Assembly: GCF_033097505.1 (NCBI RefSeq)
Contig: NZ_AP028654.1
Coordinates: 1,056,001-1,120,000 of the forward strand
DNA length: 64,000 nt
Source: Helicovermis profundi
GTDB taxonomy: Bacteria > Bacillota > Clostridia > Peptostreptococcales > Acidaminobacteraceae
Direction of reading: 5' to 3'
Position numbers and translations under genes: made by a program. The notes beneath the pieces were generated by a model. The model was not told where the DNA came from. It worked only from the letters and a program-made list of their open reading frames with translations, and ran no database searches. Below are positions 56,234 through 64,000 of the stretch, in pieces. How positions within the stretch are numbered: the stretch's first letter is position 1; the number at the start of each line of letters is the position of its first letter.

Positions 56234-57145
56234 ATGCTAAAGATACTTGCAAATGATGGTATGGATAATGCTGCTATTACAATCTTAGAGGAATGTGGTC
56301 ATTATGTAGATACTAATTTTTATAATGTTGAGGAATTAAAAGAAAAATTATTAGATTTTGACGTGTTAATAGTTAGAAGTGCTACAAAGGTAAGAGAAGA
56401 ACTAATTGACGTGGTGGCAAATGGCTCTTTGAAACTTATAATTAGAGCTGGTGTTGGAATCGATAATATAGATCATAACTATGCTGAAGGTAAAGGAATA
56501 TCGGTTAAAAATACACCTAAATCTAGTTCTAGTGCTGTTGCAGAGCTTGCAATTGCACATATGTTTGCCTTAGCAAGATTTATTAATATTTCTAACGTAA
56601 CTATGAGAAACGGCGAGTGGAATAAAAAAGCTTATAAAGGTATTGAAATTAATGGTAAAACACTTGGAATTATCGGTTTTGGAAGAATCGGTAAGGAACT
56701 TGCTAGAAAAGGTGAAGCTCTAGGCATGAAAATTGTCTATACTGATATTTTCGGTAAAAGTGAAGGCTTTGATAATTATGAATTTTTATCACAAGACGAA
56801 TTGTTAGCTGTGTCAGATTTTATTTCACTTCATGTTCCATTTATTAAAGAAAATGGTGCAACTATTAGTGAAAAAGAATTTAAATTAATGAAAAAAAGTG
56901 CATTTATTATTAATGCAGCTCGTGGTGGTGTTATTGATGAAAATGCACTGCTAAACGCTTTAAATAATGGTGATATTGCAGGTGCTGGAATTGATGTTTT
57001 TGAAGAGGAACCAACTAAAAATGAAAAGTTAATTAATCACCCAAAAGTATCTGTTACACCACATATAGGAGCATCAACAAATGAAGCGCAAACTAGAATT
57101 GGTAACGAGACAATTGACACTATTAAAGAGTTTTTTAGTATTTAA
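56234..57145 (+). CDS. serA: D-3-phosphoglycerate dehydrogenase, short form
   Basis: 303 residues, the short type without an ACT domain, so serine feedback through ACT is not expected. IRAGVGIDNIDHNYAEGKGI, GIIGFGRIGKELARKGEALGM (NAD binding), INAARGGVIDENAL and VTPHIGASTNEAQ, with the Arg-Glu-His catalytic set, identify it. It oxidises 3-phosphoglycerate in serine synthesis. GGAGG precedes the ATG. Confidence 0.94.
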   Translation: MLKILANDGMDNAAITILEECGHYVDTNFYNVEELKEKLLDFDVLIVRSATKVREELIDVVANGSLKLIIRAGVGIDNIDHNYAEGKGISVKNTPKSSSSAVAELAIAHMFALARFINISNVTMRNGEWNKKAYKGIEINGKTLGIIGFGRIGKELARKGEALGMKIVYTDIFGKSEGFDNYEFLSQDELLAVSDFISLHVPFIKENGATISEKEFKLMKKSAFIINAARGGVIDENALLNALNNGDIAGAGIDVFEEEPTKNEKLINHPKVSVTPHIGASTNEAQTRIGNETIDTIKEFFSI

Positions 57146-57160
57146 TATAGGAGGTATACA

Positions 57161-58405
57161 ATGGCAGTAGTAAGACCATTTAAAGGATTTAGACCAAAAG
57201 AAGATTTAGTAGAAAAAGTTGCATCATTACCTTATGATGTAATGAATAGAGTAGAAGCAAAGAAAATGGCTGAGGGTAACGATATATCTTTTTTACATGT
57301 CGTTAGAAGTGAAATGGATGTAGATGATTCTATAAGTCAATATGATGAAAAAGTATATTTAAAAGCAAGAGAAAATCTTGATAATTTTATTGATGATGGA
57401 GTACTTATTCAAGATGAAAAACCTACATTATATATTTATAGACAATTAATGAATGGTCGAGTACAAACGGGTGTTGTTGCTTGTACATCAATAGATGATT
57501 ACATGAATGATATTATTAAAAAACATGAATTTACACGTGCAGAAAAAGAAGTAGATAGAATTAATAACTTTGATGTATGTAATGCAAATACTGCTCCAAT
57601 ATTTTTAACTTACAGAAATAATAAAGAAATTACAACTATTATTAATGATTGGATTAAATTTAATATGCCTGTTTATAATTTTATTTCTGATGATGATATT
57701 ACTCATATTATTTGGACAATTGATGAAGACAAGATTATTGAAAAATTAAGTTCTTTATTTGAAAAAGTTGATTACTTATATATTGCTGATGGACACCATA
57801 GATCAGCTTCATCAGTAAATGTTGGAAACAAGAGAAGAAAAGCTTTTCCGGACTATAGTGGAGAAGAGGAATTTAACTATTTCTTATCAGTAATATTCCC
57901 GGATGATGATTTATTTATTATGGATTATAATAGAGTTGTAAAAGACTTAAATGGAAATACTCCTGCTGAAGTAATTGAAAAAATAAAAGATAAATTTATC
58001 GTAGAAGAAGTTGATTCGGCTTCACCATATAAACCAAAGGATGCAAAGACGTACGGAATGTTTTTAGAAAATAAATGGTATAAGTTATCTGCTAAAGAAG
58101 GTATCTATGATGCTAATGACCCTGTGGATAGATTAGATGTATCAATTCTTCAAAAGAATCTTTTAACTCCAGTTTTAGGTATTGGAGATCCTAGAACAGA
58201 TAAAAGAATTGACTTTGTTGGCGGAATTAGAGGACTTAAAGCACTTGAAGAAAGATGTAACAAAGATATGAAAATTGCATTTTCAATGTATCCTACTACT
58301 ATGGATGATTTATTATCAATAGCTGATGCTGGTGTGGTAATGCCACCTAAATCAACTTGGTTTGAACCAAAACTTAGAAGTGGACTATTTGTTCATAGAT
58401 TATAA
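57161..58405 (+). CDS. DUF1015 family protein
   Basis: 414 residues. AVVRPFKGFRP, SLPYDVMNRVEA, FLHVVRSEMD, LYIADGHHRSASSV and RIDFVGGIRGLKALEERC are the signatures of DUF1015. The family is repeatedly found beside serine genes, and some members have been described as SerK-like ADP-dependent serine kinases or related enzymes; I cannot tell which activity applies here. It is the last gene of the aminotransferase-serA operon. Confidence 0.9.
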   Translation: MAVVRPFKGFRPKEDLVEKVASLPYDVMNRVEAKKMAEGNDISFLHVVRSEMDVDDSISQYDEKVYLKARENLDNFIDDGVLIQDEKPTLYIYRQLMNGRVQTGVVACTSIDDYMNDIIKKHEFTRAEKEVDRINNFDVCNANTAPIFLTYRNNKEITTIINDWIKFNMPVYNFISDDDITHIIWTIDEDKIIEKLSSLFEKVDYLYIADGHHRSASSVNVGNKRRKAFPDYSGEEEFNYFLSVIFPDDDLFIMDYNRVVKDLNGNTPAEVIEKIKDKFIVEEVDSASPYKPKDAKTYGMFLENKWYKLSAKEGIYDANDPVDRLDVSILQKNLLTPVLGIGDPRTDKRIDFVGGIRGLKALEERCNKDMKIAFSMYPTTMDDLLSIADAGVVMPPKSTWFEPKLRSGLFVHRL

Positions 58406-58413
58406 TTAAAAAA

Positions 58414-58800
58414 TTGATACCTAAATACGCTTCATCAGCAAAATCAGTTGAAAGGCGCTACTTTAGGTATCAATTTTTTTGCCTTTAAAACATGAAATGG
58501 AAATAAAAAGATGTATAAAGGAACCTAAATACGCTTCATCAGTAAAATCAGCTGAAAGGCGCTACTTTAGGTATCAATTTTTTTGCCTTTAAAACATGAA
58601 ATGGAAATAAAAAGATGTATAAAGGAACCTAAATACGCTTCATCAGCAAAATCAACTGAAAGGCGCTACTTTAGGTATCAATTTTTTTGTCTTTTAAAAC
58701 ATGAAAAATAAATGGAAATAAAAAGATGTACAAAGGAACCTAAATACGCTTCATCAGCAAAATCAGCTGAAAGGCGCTACTTTAGGTATCAATTTTTTTA
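58414..58800 (+). repeat. Four tandem terminator-like repeats
   Basis: Units start at 58419, 58523, 58627 and 58738, giving periods of 104, 104 and 111 bases. Each has ACCTAAA paired with TTTAGGT, an inner CGCT/GGCG stem, a TCAGC/GCTGA tip stem with AAAATCA loop, and then seven T residues. The first unit has the longest stem and ends the serA-DUF1015 operon. Substitutions fall mainly in stem positions and mostly keep G-U pairing. Linkers carry a conserved ATGGAAATAAAAAGATGTA. Confidence 0.92.
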
Positions 58801-58925
58801 ATTTTTAACAATAATAATAAAGTGAGTAAAAATATACATAGAATATTAAATATAAATTCATCAAGCATTATGCTTTTGTGTGATATAATACATCTATCAA
58901 TTATTAAATTACAAAGGAAAATAAT

Positions 58926-60677
58926 ATGAAAATTTTGTTAACAACACTTAATGCTAGATTTACTCATTCATCTTTGGCTCTGAGATATTTAAAAGCTTAT
59001 AATGATAAAATAAATTCTACTGAATTCGATGTTGATATTCGAGAATTTACAATAAATCAGCACAAAGATTATATTTTAAAAGAACTTTTTACTGGAAAAC
59101 ATGATATGGTTGCATTTAGCTGCTATATATGGAATATTGACATGATACTTGAAATTGCAAAAAATCTAAAAAAAGTTAGTCCTAAGGTGAAAATTATACT
59201 TGGTGGTCCTGAAGTGTCTTTTGATTCAGAACTTATTTTGAAAAATAATTTATTTATTGATTTTATTATTTTTGGAGAAGGGGAAATTACATTTAATCAC
59301 CTTTTAAATACTATAAAAAGCGATGAAAACTTAGCTTTGGTAGATGGTTTATCTTTTAGAATTGGGGAGAAAATAATTAAAAATAAAGAAAGAAATCAAA
59401 TCGATAATTTGGATATTGTTCCATTTCCTTATTCTGATTTAAAAGAACTTGAAAATAGAATTATTTATTATGAGAGTTCGAGAGGGTGTCCATTTAATTG
59501 TCAATATTGCCTTTCTTCGCTAGAAAAAGGTGTAAGATTTTTTTCTTTTGAAAGAGTTAAGAAAGACTTAGACTTTTTTTTAAAGCGCGATGTAGTTCAA
59601 GTTAAATTTGTTGATAGGACTTTTAATGCAAATAAAGCTCATGCTTATAAAATATTTGATTATTTAATTCAGAATGATAATGGTATTACAAATTTTCATT
59701 TTGAAATGACAGCATCTTTAATTGATGATGATATGATAAGTCTTGTAAAGAATGCTAGAGAAGGTTTGTTTCAATTTGAGATAGGCGTTCAGAGTACAAA
59801 TGTAGAAACTATAAAAGAAATTAAAAGGAAAATTCCGTTTGATAAGGTTAAATATGTTACTCTAAAGTTACTAGAAAGCAAAAACATACATTTGCATTTG
59901 GATCTTATTGCAGGTTTACCGTATGAAACTTTCAGTATTTTTATGAGTTCTTTTGATGATGTATTTGCTCTTAGACCGGAAAAACTTCAATTGGGATTTC
60001 TGAAACTTCTTAAAGGAAGTGGACTTAGAAAAAATATTGATATGTACGAGTATGTTTTTGATAATAAAGCTCCATATGAAGTTTTTTCAAATAAATATAT
60101 TAGTTTTTCTGATATAATTAAGTTAAAAGGGATAGAAGAACTTTTAGAGTTATATTATAACTCAGGGTTATTTAAGCATACAGTCGAGTATATTCTGCTA
60201 AATTATTTTGAAAGAGAATCCGAATTTTTTGTAAAATTTAATGAATATTGGATAAGAAAAAAATTGATTCATAATTCACATGGAATGGAACAATTATTTG
60301 TTATTTTATATGAATTTATGAACGATTTATTTCCAGACAGCTTGGAAATTATTGGAGAATTATTACAGTTTGATTTTTATAGAATCGGAAAGAAAAAAGA
60401 ATTTAGTTGGTATAAAAGGGATTTAAAAGAAATAAAAAAAAGTACACATGATTTTTTACATGATGAAGAAAATTTAATGAAATATTTACCAGGATATATT
60501 AATGTACCAGCAAAGGAAATATTAAAAAAAATTATAATTAGAGAGTTTTCTCATGATGTAATTCAATTAATTAATAGTGCATATAAAGAGTCGGTTCCAA
60601 AGTCAACTTTAGTGCTATTTGATTATAATGTGAGTAATAGAATATTTGATTTCTCTAATTATTATAAAATAAGATGA
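58926..60677 (+). CDS. B12-binding radical SAM protein with DUF4080 region
   Basis: 583 residues. A cobalamin-binding-like Rossmann domain spans about 1-135 (LTTLNARFTHSSLALRYL, CYIWNIDMIL, ILGGPEVSFD). The radical SAM cluster motif is in SSRGCPFNCQYCLSS (CxxxCxxC), followed by the SAM-binding barrel (VKFVDRTFNAN, FEIGVQSTN). A C-terminal helical part, which I recall as DUF4080, closes it. The reaction is unknown; relatives include BchE-like cyclases and methyltransferases. AAAGGA precedes the ATG. Confidence 0.9.
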   Translation: MKILLTTLNARFTHSSLALRYLKAYNDKINSTEFDVDIREFTINQHKDYILKELFTGKHDMVAFSCYIWNIDMILEIAKNLKKVSPKVKIILGGPEVSFDSELILKNNLFIDFIIFGEGEITFNHLLNTIKSDENLALVDGLSFRIGEKIIKNKERNQIDNLDIVPFPYSDLKELENRIIYYESSRGCPFNCQYCLSSLEKGVRFFSFERVKKDLDFFLKRDVVQVKFVDRTFNANKAHAYKIFDYLIQNDNGITNFHFEMTASLIDDDMISLVKNAREGLFQFEIGVQSTNVETIKEIKRKIPFDKVKYVTLKLLESKNIHLHLDLIAGLPYETFSIFMSSFDDVFALRPEKLQLGFLKLLKGSGLRKNIDMYEYVFDNKAPYEVFSNKYISFSDIIKLKGIEELLELYYNSGLFKHTVEYILLNYFERESEFFVKFNEYWIRKKLIHNSHGMEQLFVILYEFMNDLFPDSLEIIGELLQFDFYRIGKKKEFSWYKRDLKEIKKSTHDFLHDEENLMKYLPGYINVPAKEILKKIIIREFSHDVIQLINSAYKESVPKSTLVLFDYNVSNRIFDFSNYYKIR

Positions 60678-60703
60678 TGAATTTGAAAGATTAAGAGGTG
60701 AAA

Positions 60704-61462
60704 ATGGATATTATTAAGGATTTATTTGTTACAAATAAGAAGGTTTTAAAGAAAACAATAAAAAAAATGTTTAACAATCCAGCTATTTTTTTAGTAGGAG
60801 TTCCATACTTGATAATCATGTATATAGGGTTAAAGCTTGCTTCGAATATGAGTATTTTTGGTGGAATTATTATTTTTCTATTAGAAAGTGCTGTTGTTTC
60901 GAGCTATTTATATGTTATAAATGAAATTATAAGTAACAAGATTTTTGAATTATCAGACTTAAAGTATAGTTTTTCTATTTATTTAAGGAAAATTTATGTA
61001 TTATTATTAATTCTTTATCTTTTTAATTTTGGAATGTCGTTGTTTGTTTTTCCACTTCTATCTTTAATTCCATTTGGAAAGATTATATTGATATTGTGTT
61101 ATTTTGCATTATTTATATTGTTTAATCCTCTTCTTGAGATAATTTATCAATTCAATCTTACTGAAGTAGATTCTTTAAAGTTTTCAATAAATTTTGTTAA
61201 AAATAATTTTTTTAGTTGGTTAATTCCAAATGTTATTCTTATTGGAACTATAACAGTAGTAGTTTATTATTTTACAAATTTAGTTTTGACAATCGTAAAT
61301 ACTCCGCTTTACAACGTCAACTTTGCACTAAAATTTGTAATATTCCTAATTCTTGGTCAAGGATTTATTGGTACAATAATGATATATAGGGGAGAACTAT
61401 TTGATATTCTTTCAAATACAACAAGAAAAAAAAGATTATTCAATAGATTAAATGATAAGTAA
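60704..61462 (+). CDS. Polytopic membrane protein of unknown function
   Basis: 252 residues with about six membrane segments (roughly 22-42, 44-67, 95-118, 120-142, 167-192, 208-230). The ATG at 60704 follows AGAGGTG; the GTG six bases upstream is part of that ribosome site. There are no catalytic motifs. It looks like the generic DUF975-type membrane proteins of Firmicutes, but I do not assign a family. It lies between the radical SAM gene and nadK. Confidence 0.75.
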   Translation: MDIIKDLFVTNKKVLKKTIKKMFNNPAIFLVGVPYLIIMYIGLKLASNMSIFGGIIIFLLESAVVSSYLYVINEIISNKIFELSDLKYSFSIYLRKIYVLLLILYLFNFGMSLFVFPLLSLIPFGKIILILCYFALFILFNPLLEIIYQFNLTEVDSLKFSINFVKNNFFSWLIPNVILIGTITVVVYYFTNLVLTIVNTPLYNVNFALKFVIFLILGQGFIGTIMIYRGELFDILSNTTRKKRLFNRLNDK

Positions 61463-61476
61463 GGTAGGGGTTATAT

Positions 61477-62295
61477 ATGAAAAATATTATGCTATTTAAT
61501 AATAATAGAAAAGCTTCCTTAAAAACTAAAGAGCAACTGAAAGGTATTCTAATTAAAAATGGATTTAATATAGTAACAGAAAAAGCGAATTTAATCATTG
61601 TAATTGGTGGTGATGGTACTATGCTTAGTGCAATTAGAAAGCATAGGTATAAAAACACGCCTTTTCTAGGTATAAATACCGGAAGTTTAGGTTTTTTGCC
61701 GAGTATTTCTCCGAATGAAATCGAAAAAATAATTAGTATATTAAAAAATAAAGATTATAAAATTATGAGTTATCCTTTACTTGAAGTAAAAGGTGTAACT
61801 GTAAAGGGAAATAAGTTGTTTCATTATGCATTTAATGAAATACTTATTAAGCATTTAGATCCTACAATTATGGAAGCTAAAATATATATTAATGGCAAGC
61901 CTTTTAATTATTTTACTGGAGATGGTTTTATTATTTCAACGCCCATCGGTGCAACGGGTTATGCTATATGGGCAGGTGGTGTTGCAACACATTCAGAACT
62001 CCCAGTATACCAAATAACACCCTTAAATCCTAATGATAATAGTATTAATAGACCACTTAAAACAAGCATGATTGTTCCGGTAGATACTCTACTCGATATT
62101 AAGATTGTTAAAGATAAATATCGAGCTGTAATTGTAGCATGTGATGGTAGAAAAGTTAGCAATGATTATATATCAGAATTACATATAAGTGCTTCTCATA
62201 AAGCAATAAAGATATTAAGATGGGGAGAATATGATTATTTCGATTTATATAAAAATAAAATAATTGACAAAAATATTAGTAAAATTATTTTTTGA
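61477..62295 (+). CDS. nadK: NAD kinase
   Basis: 272 residues. VIGGDGTMLSAIR is the GGDGT ATP-binding motif, and GINTGSLGFLP, FNEILIKHLDP, FTGDGFIISTPIGATGYAIWAGG and the C-terminal beta sandwich follow. It phosphorylates NAD to NADP in the cytosol. It is 14 bases before a TPR gene. Confidence 0.95.
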   Translation: MKNIMLFNNNRKASLKTKEQLKGILIKNGFNIVTEKANLIIVIGGDGTMLSAIRKHRYKNTPFLGINTGSLGFLPSISPNEIEKIISILKNKDYKIMSYPLLEVKGVTVKGNKLFHYAFNEILIKHLDPTIMEAKIYINGKPFNYFTGDGFIISTPIGATGYAIWAGGVATHSELPVYQITPLNPNDNSINRPLKTSMIVPVDTLLDIKIVKDKYRAVIVACDGRKVSNDYISELHISASHKAIKILRWGEYDYFDLYKNKIIDKNISKIIF

Positions 62296-62309
62296 TTTTA
62301 GGAGGAAAT

Positions 62310-63431
62310 ATGTCAAAAGAATTTGAAAAATTTTTACTTAAAAAAACTAACGAAGTAGTTTTTATTGAGCTAAAAGAAAATAAAACAGTGGAATTTAATG
62401 GTGTAGTAATTGATAGTAAAACTCCACTTCCAGTACTACTTACAAACATTGTTGGTAAAGTTAATGAGGTATCAATTTCAGATTTTAAAACAAACGATTT
62501 TATAGATGGAATGGCTTATATAATTGGAATTGATAATGAGTTTATTCACAAAAGTAAATACATTGATTTACTACTAGCAATTGATAAAGAAATTTGGAAA
62601 AAATTTCTATCAAAATCTTTGTTCTTGGCGAACAATGGAAATAAAATTGATGCTATTATTTATTTAAGAGTAGCAAATGTTTTAAAAAAGGGTAATATTG
62701 ATATTTTATATAATTATTCACGAATCCTAGAAGAAATGTCAAATGATAGTTCTTTTGATGATAATGAAAAAAATATATTTTTAGATGAATCTTTTAATTC
62801 GTTTAAAGAATTTATTAATGAATTTCCTGATTATCCATTTGGATATTACCATTTAGGATTTCATTATTATAATAAGAAAAACTATGCTATTGCAAGTGAA
62901 ATGTGGAAAAAGTCGATTACGCTTAATATTAATGAGGATAAGAGAGATGAACTTATCGAAAGAATTAATGATATTGATGCTAAAGTTAAATACGAAGAAG
63001 GATATAATTTAGTTATTAATGGAATGCATGAAGAAGGTTTAGTAAAACTACTTCCTTTAGAAAATGATTATAGTGATTGGTGGAATCTAATGTTTTTTAT
63101 TGGGTTAGCCTATAGAGGTTTAGAAAATTATTCAAAAGCACTGAAATACTATTTCAAGGTACTTGATCTAAATACTGGAAGCATAGAAACATATAATGAA
63201 GTCGGATTGTGCTTAATGGCTGAAGAAAAATATTTAGAAGCAGAAAAATATTTTAAAGAAGCTCAAAAAATGCATATTGACTCTTCTGATATATGGTGCA
63301 ATTTAGGAATTGTATATTTTAAACAAAATAAGTTAGACCTTGCTAAGGAGTATATTAATAAAGCATTTGAGCTAAATCCTGATGATGAAGTTACTCTTGC
63401 ATGGAAATCACATATTGAGTCAATGAATTAA
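62310..63431 (+). CDS. TPR-repeat protein
   Basis: 373 residues from the ATG at 62310 behind AGGAGG. The N-terminal 100 residues are unrecognised (a possible small beta domain). From about residue 110 to the end, tetratricopeptide repeats are visible, with typical consensus positions in YALKYYFKVLDLN-like, VGLCLMAEEKYLEAEKYFKEA and LGIVYFKQNKLDLAKEYINKA. It is probably a scaffold for protein contacts; the partner is unknown. Confidence 0.85.
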   Translation: MSKEFEKFLLKKTNEVVFIELKENKTVEFNGVVIDSKTPLPVLLTNIVGKVNEVSISDFKTNDFIDGMAYIIGIDNEFIHKSKYIDLLLAIDKEIWKKFLSKSLFLANNGNKIDAIIYLRVANVLKKGNIDILYNYSRILEEMSNDSSFDDNEKNIFLDESFNSFKEFINEFPDYPFGYYHLGFHYYNKKNYAIASEMWKKSITLNINEDKRDELIERINDIDAKVKYEEGYNLVINGMHEEGLVKLLPLENDYSDWWNLMFFIGLAYRGLENYSKALKYYFKVLDLNTGSIETYNEVGLCLMAEEKYLEAEKYFKEAQKMHIDSSDIWCNLGIVYFKQNKLDLAKEYINKAFELNPDDEVTLAWKSHIESMN

Positions 63432-63459
63432 TTTTAAAACTAAACATTAAACATTTAAA

Positions 63460-63494
63460 ATAACAAATCATATATTTGATTTGTTATTTTTTTA
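63460..63494 (+). terminator. Terminator after the TPR gene
   Basis: AATAACAAATCA pairs with TGATTTGTTATT and continues into seven T residues. Confidence 0.93.
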
Positions 63495-63557
63495 AATTAA
63501 TTTTATTGTTGTTTTTAAAAATAATTATGAAATTAATAAAAAAATATTACAAAATTC

Positions 63558-63586
63558 TTGCAAGTATGCTAAAAGTTTTGTATTAT
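63558..63586 (+). promoter_or_regulatory. Promoter of ptb
   Basis: TTGCAA (63558-63563), a 17-base spacer and TATTAT (63581-63586). Confidence 0.75.
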
Positions 63587-63601
63587 TATAGTGACAGTTA
63601 A

Positions 63602-63624
63602 TTTTGTTGAAGTGTTCAACAAAA
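63602..63624 (+). promoter_or_regulatory. Palindrome at the ptb start site
   Basis: TTTTGTTGAA and TTCAACAAAA are perfect inverse copies separated by GTG, starting about 15 bases after the -10 box. It could be an operator. It resembles Rex-type sites (TTGTT...AACAA) but the half-sites are one base further apart than the usual Rex spacing. Confidence 0.5.
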
Positions 63625-63651
63625 ATGTGAAGAAAATGTGGGGGTGAGAGA

Positions 63652-64000
63652 TTGATTAATAATATTGATGAACTTTTTGAAAAAGCAAAAGTTCAAAAAA
63701 CTATGAAACTTGTTGTTGCTGCTGCGCAGGATACGGATGTATTAGAAGCTGTTTCAAAAGCTGCTGAGGAAAAAATAATTTTGCCTATTTTAGTAGGAGA
63801 TAAAAATGCAATTGAATCAATTGCAAAAGAAAAAGGTTTAGATATTTCTCCTTATGAAATAATTGATGAGTGCAATTTAACTGAAGTTGCAAGAATTTCA
63901 GTAAAACTTGTTTCAGATGGAAAAGCAGATTTTCTAATGAAAGGTCTTATTGACACTGCTATATTACTTAGAGCAGTTTTAGATAAAGAAATTGGTCTTA
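63652..64000 (+). CDS. ptb: Phosphate butyryltransferase (or acetyltransferase), 5' part only
   Basis: The frame starts at a TTG behind GGGGGTGAGAG and is open to the right edge (about 116 residues). It reads KLVVAAAQDTDVLEAVSKA, ILPILVGDKNAIESIA and ADFLMKGLIDTAILLRAVLDK, typical of Ptb, which converts butyryl-CoA to butyryl phosphate in fermentation. A closely related phosphate acetyltransferase cannot be excluded from the N-terminal part. It is followed outside the window, probably by buk. Confidence 0.85.
   Translation, partial: MINNIDELFEKAKVQKTMKLVVAAAQDTDVLEAVSKAAEEKIILPILVGDKNAIESIAKEKGLDISPYEIIDECNLTEVARISVKLVSDGKADFLMKGLIDTAILLRAVLDKEIGL

Noticed and set aside
58414..58800. Possible CRISPR array because of regularly spaced repeats
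   Set aside because: The period is over 100 bases, the whole unit is nearly identical, including what would be spacers, and no cas gene is near. The units are terminator-like hairpins.
63602..63624. Firm call of a Rex operator
   Set aside because: The half-sites are spaced by one base more than the usual Rex consensus, so it is only listed as a palindrome.
1..64000. tRNA or rRNA genes
   Set aside because: I saw no stretch with a GGTTCGAATC-like T arm and matching acceptor stem, and no rRNA motifs; short degenerate cases could have been missed by eye.

Overview
The window is strongly AT-rich chromosomal DNA from a low-GC Gram-positive bacterium, most likely an anaerobic member of the Clostridia or Tissierellia. 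The evidence is three T-box leaders on tRNA-synthetase genes, an L20-type infC leader with an AUU start, the acetylase-type lysine pathway gene dapH, a split hisG/hisZ ATP phosphoribosyltransferase, KtrAB, MutS2, a peptidase U32, a B12-binding radical SAM enzyme and a likely phosphate butyryltransferase. TGA is used as a stop, so this is not a mollicute with code 4. I do not name a species.

Layout. 1-7.6 kb (minus strand): a compact histidine operon, hisZ-hisG-hisD-hisC-hisB-hisH-hisA-hisF-hisI (hisI runs off the left edge), behind a good promoter and an attenuator whose 25-residue leader peptide carries three consecutive His codons. 7.8-12.2 kb (plus): a small membrane protein, then asd-dapA-dapB-dapH. 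12.2-17.6 kb: two closely similar PAS/histidine-kinase genes on the minus strand flank a plus-strand ilvE. 17.8-21.6 kb: Nudix, GME-fold-like and DUF445 genes, then an unusual cytoplasmic fusion of ferredoxin, DUF1858, DUF2249 and a periplasmic-binding-protein-like domain. 21.6-24.7 kb: T-box plus thrS, then a cobalamin riboswitch with terminator in front of an unrecognised 103-residue protein. 24.8-30.6 kb: a 1155-residue protein that resembles PPi-dependent PEP carboxykinase, a RidA protein and an oleate hydratase. 31-32.3 kb: infC-rpmI-rplT. 32.4-35.2 kb: ktrB-ktrA and a SpoU-type RNA methyltransferase. 35.2-40.3 kb: T-box, a large folded element inside the leader, pheS-pheT and a long ZapA. 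40.4-41.8 kb: an IS110-family element. 41.9-51.6 kb: peptidase U32, mutS2, DUF523, fapA, a GAF-domain protein and a nitrilase-family hydrolase. 51.7-54.8 kb: rhomboid protease (minus), T-box plus argS. 55.1-58.4 kb: serine biosynthesis (class V aminotransferase, serA, DUF1015), followed by four tandem terminator-like repeats. 58.9-63.4 kb: radical SAM, membrane protein, nadK and a TPR protein. The right edge holds the start of ptb.

Most genes are ordinary housekeeping and amino-acid biosynthesis, controlled mainly by RNA: an attenuator, three T-boxes, a B12 riboswitch and an r-protein leader. The parts that known families do not explain are the multibranched element in the pheST leader (35542-35845), the tandem hairpin array at 58414-58800, the orphan protein under the B12 riboswitch, the ferredoxin/binding-protein fusion, and a hairpin inserted between Shine-Dalgarno and start codon at 41918-41944.
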